Below are positions 36,828 through 38,408 of a stretch of 38,408 nt of DNA, piece by piece. The stretch's first letter is position 1, and each line of letters starts with the position of its first letter. The DNA is from an uncultured Acinetobacter sp. (GTDB taxonomy: Bacteria; Pseudomonadota; Gammaproteobacteria; Pseudomonadales; Moraxellaceae). Made by a program: the position numbers and the translations under genes. The notes beneath the pieces are model-generated. The model did not search any database, was not told where the DNA came from, and worked only from the letters and a program-made list of their open reading frames with translations. Location: positions 1 to 38,408 of the forward strand of contig NZ_CANQTS010000024.1 in NCBI RefSeq assembly GCF_947626835.1, in the 5' to 3' direction.

Positions 36828-36855
36828 TTGAGCTTGATTTAATAAGCTTTATAAT
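36828..36855 (+). promoter_or_regulatory. Sigma-70 promoter of pyrF
   Basis: TTGAGC (-35, 36828-36833) and a perfect TATAAT (-10, 36850-36855) with 16-bp spacing follow the upstream terminator. Transcription would start near 36862, about 27 nt before the chosen TTG start. Confidence 0.6.
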
Positions 36856-36888
36856 GCCTTTAATTTGTTTTTTAAAAGGGTCAATCTC

Positions 36889-37569
36889 TTGAGTATTATC
36901 GTTGCATTAGATGCCAAAAGCCAATATGACGCTTTAACTATTGCCGAACAACTTGACCCTGCATTATGCCGTGTCAAAGTAGGTAAAGAGCTGTTTACCC
37001 ATGAAGGTCCGAGTGTGGTTAAAGCATTGCATCATCAAGGCTTTGAAGTATTTTTGGATCTTAAATTCCATGATATTCCAAACACCACAGCACAAGCGGT
37101 ATGTGCAGCGGCTGATATGGGGGTATGGATGGTCAACGTGCACGCCTCTGGTGGTCGTAAGATGATGGAAACCTGTGTTGAGCGCTTACGCGCGGGTAAC
37201 TATGCCACGCAATTGATTGCGGTGACGGTGCTGACCTCGATGGGGCGTGAAGATTTACGTGACTTAGGTCTAGATGTTGAGCCATTTGAGCATGTAAAAC
37301 GTCTAGCGACTTTAACCAAAGACAGTGGTTTAGATGGAGTGGTCTGTTCAGCACAAGAAGCCAAAATGTTACGTGAAACTTTAGGTGCCGACTTTGCGCT
37401 TGTCACACCGGGTATTCGTCCTGAAGGTGCGGCAGCAGATGATCAAAAACGTATTGTGACACCTAAGCAAGCTATGTTGGATGGTTCAACTCATTTGGTG
37501 ATTGGTCGTCCAATTACCAAGTCAGAAAATCCTCGTCAAACCTTAAAAGACATTTTAGCTACACTTTAA
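36889..37569 (+). CDS. pyrF: Orotidine 5'-phosphate decarboxylase
   Basis: Last step of UMP synthesis, 226 residues from the chosen start. The catalytic array DLKFHD is at residues 57-62 (D57, K59, D62). N-terminal [47 protein letters not shown] and [13 protein letters not shown] complete the family pattern. The frame opens at a TTG at 36865, but that codon would lie at the predicted transcription start. The TTG at 36889 has AAGGG about 9 nt upstream and begins directly with the family's first strand, so I use it despite the non-ATG codon. Confidence 0.93.
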   Translation: MSIIVALDAKSQYDALTIAEQLDPALCRVKVGKELFTHEGPSVVKALHHQGFEVFLDLKFHDIPNTTAQAVCAAADMGVWMVNVHASGGRKMMETCVERLRAGNYATQLIAVTVLTSMGREDLRDLGLDVEPFEHVKRLATLTKDSGLDGVVCSAQEAKMLRETLGADFALVTPGIRPEGAAADDQKRIVTPKQAMLDGSTHLVIGRPITKSENPRQTLKDILATL

Positions 37570-37582
37570 TTAGGCTTTAAAA

Positions 37583-37610
37583 GCTCAAGTTTCACATCAG
37601 AAGCTTGAGC
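37583..37610 (-). terminator. Weak hairpin after the lysO-like gene
   Basis: GCTCAAG (37583-37589) pairs with CTTGAGC (37604-37610). On the minus strand it is followed by TTTT just beyond the end of the lysO-like gene; on the plus strand it follows pyrF without a T-run. A modest terminator candidate. Confidence 0.45.
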
Positions 37611-37620
37611 CAAATAGACG

Positions 37621-38319
37621 TTATAGTGCAGCTAACACGCTGACCACTATGGGTGCAAGAATGGATAAGACAAAGCCGCTGAGCATGGCGTAAGGAATAA
37701 ATGCATTGCCACAGGCTTGTTTGACCATGGGTAAAGTCACATCCATAGCAGTGGCACCGGCGGCTGCAATGGCTGAACGAGGATATCGCCACCCAAGGGC
37801 ATACATCAATAAAATTGCAAAGATTTCGCGTAGTAAATCGTTCATGAGCGCAATGCTGCCTAATTCTGGCCCTTTGAGCTCACTAATCACAATACTCGAC
37901 ATGGAATAAAAACCATAGCCTTGAGAAAATAATAAAGCATCCATAAAGCTTAGATCTTTAAGCAGCATATAACTAAAATAAGCACCTAAACAAGAACCGA
38001 TGACACAACCCAGCGGTACGCATAGAATCTTCCAATTTATCCAGCTTGGATCAAGAGGGTGCTCAGCTAAATCGAGTCCAATGAGTAACATAAACCCCAG
38101 TAATAACCACCAACTATTGATAACAAGCTTGATCTCAAAGCTTTGTAAGGCATAAGCCAAGATTACGCCAGCGACTAGGGCAAACACAGCATAGCCAATA
38201 TTGAGCAAGGAGCTGAGTAATAACGATAGGTCAACTTTACCGTGACTAGGTTGGGTTTTTAAACTTTTAAACAGCAAATAGCAGCAAAAAAATGCCCCGA
38301 TTGAAGTGCTATAGCTAAA
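37621..38319 (-). pseudogene. 5'-truncated LysO-type lysine exporter gene
   Basis: Membrane protein matching the LysO (YbjE, DUF340) exporter family, which exports lysine and its toxic analogues. Seen residues include WWLLLGFMLLIGLDL, FSQGYGFYSMSSIVISELKGPELGSIALMNDLLREIFAILLM, AGATAMDVTLPMVKQACG and GFVLSILAPIVV. These align with the central and C-terminal parts of E. coli LysO as I remember it (about 299 residues). The frame can be followed upstream of the TTG at 38277 through YSTSIGAFFCCYLLFK, which looks like the next family helix. It is then broken by TAA at 38320-38322. About the first 60 family residues are missing. An IS630-like transposase starts 43 bp further on, so insertion is the likely cause. 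A short functional version starting at the TTG cannot be excluded. Confidence 0.65.
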
Positions 38320-38408
38320 TTAAGAAGATGAGCTACAATAGAAAAAACACTCACTTTTAAAATTATGCCAAAAACATATTCTGTCGATCTACGTGAAAAA
38401 GTCATGCA
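38318..38408 (+). mobile_element. Left end of an IS630-family insertion sequence (partial)
   Basis: The break in the lysO-like frame coincides with the leader of an IS630-type transposase gene. IS630/mariner elements insert at TA and duplicate it. Of the TA steps nearby (38312-38313, 38316-38317, 38321-38322), the last would have put a TAA into the original reading frame, so the first two are better candidates for the junction. The boundary given is therefore approximate. The inverted repeat cannot be confirmed because the other end is outside the window. Confidence 0.55.
38365..38408 (+). CDS. IS630-family transposase, N-terminal fragment (runs off the window)
   Basis: Only 14 complete codons are present: MPKTYSVDLREKVM. 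The pattern (K/A)TYSxDLRxKV is the hallmark start of the helix-turn-helix region in IS630-family transposases. No DDE residues are visible because the gene is cut by the window edge. It is read toward the end of the window, opposite to the truncated lysO-like gene. Confidence 0.65.
   Translation, partial: MPKTYSVDLREKVM

Overview
The window is 38.4 kb of ordinary, gene-dense gammaproteobacterial chromosome. It most resembles the genus Acinetobacter. The reasons are the moderately low GC content, an Hfq with a long glycine/glutamine-rich tail (typical of Acinetobacter, Moraxella and Psychrobacter), the pairing of amgK-murU with lptD-surA, and type II secretion pseudopilin genes placed away from the rest of that system. 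Genus is inferred from protein character and gene order, not from a search. I found no rRNA, tRNA or CRISPR array. No stretch longer than about 160 bp lacks a gene.

Layout. 1-5.5 kb: a Pif1/RecD-like helicase, the glutamate symporter GltS, the regulator MetR with a candidate operator just upstream, and an MFS transporter. 5.5-8.4 kb: a UPF0756 membrane protein, the pseudouridine synthase RsuA, a GNAT acetyltransferase, an orphan RelB/DinJ-like antitoxin and an RluA-family pseudouridine synthase. 8.5-12.5 kb: the conserved tsaE-mutL-miaA-hfq cluster (tRNA modification, mismatch repair, RNA chaperone). 12.5-18.1 kb: lptD-surA on the minus strand (LPS export and outer membrane protein folding), divergent from amgK-murU (cell-wall sugar recycling). 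18.2-20.5 kb: rsmG-parA-parB. 20.5-25.1 kb: exbB-exbD-msbA-lpxK-kdsB, an envelope and lipid A/KDO operon. 25.1-30.3 kb: holB-pilZ-tatD-tetR-gspHIJK, a tight run ending in the four minor type II secretion pseudopilins. 30.4-33.3 kb: a QueD-like enzyme, ung, a HibCH-like CoA hydrolase and tadA. 33.4-37.6 kb: cmk-rpsA-ihfB-lapA-pyrF. 37.6 kb to the end: a minus-strand lysO-type exporter gene that has lost its 5' part, facing the start of an IS630-like transposase that runs off the window.

How the genes work together. Several blocks serve envelope construction: lptD/surA, msbA/lpxK/kdsB and amgK/murU. Others serve RNA maturation (rsuA, the rluA-like gene, tsaE, miaA, tadA, rsmG), genome maintenance (mutL, ung, holB, parAB, helicase) and secretion/piliation (gspHIJK, pilZ). 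Many starts are translationally coupled through ATGA, GTGA or TAATG overlaps.

I see no convincing undescribed multi-gene system. The best points for a second look are the apparent IS630 disruption of the lysO-like gene, the MetR-type palindrome upstream of metR, the repeat-built Hfq tail, a terminator-like hairpin between miaA and hfq, an unpaired RelB-like antitoxin, and a TetR regulator abutting the pseudopilin genes. Several starts were moved from the longest open frame to an internal codon with a better ribosome binding site or a better fit to the family.
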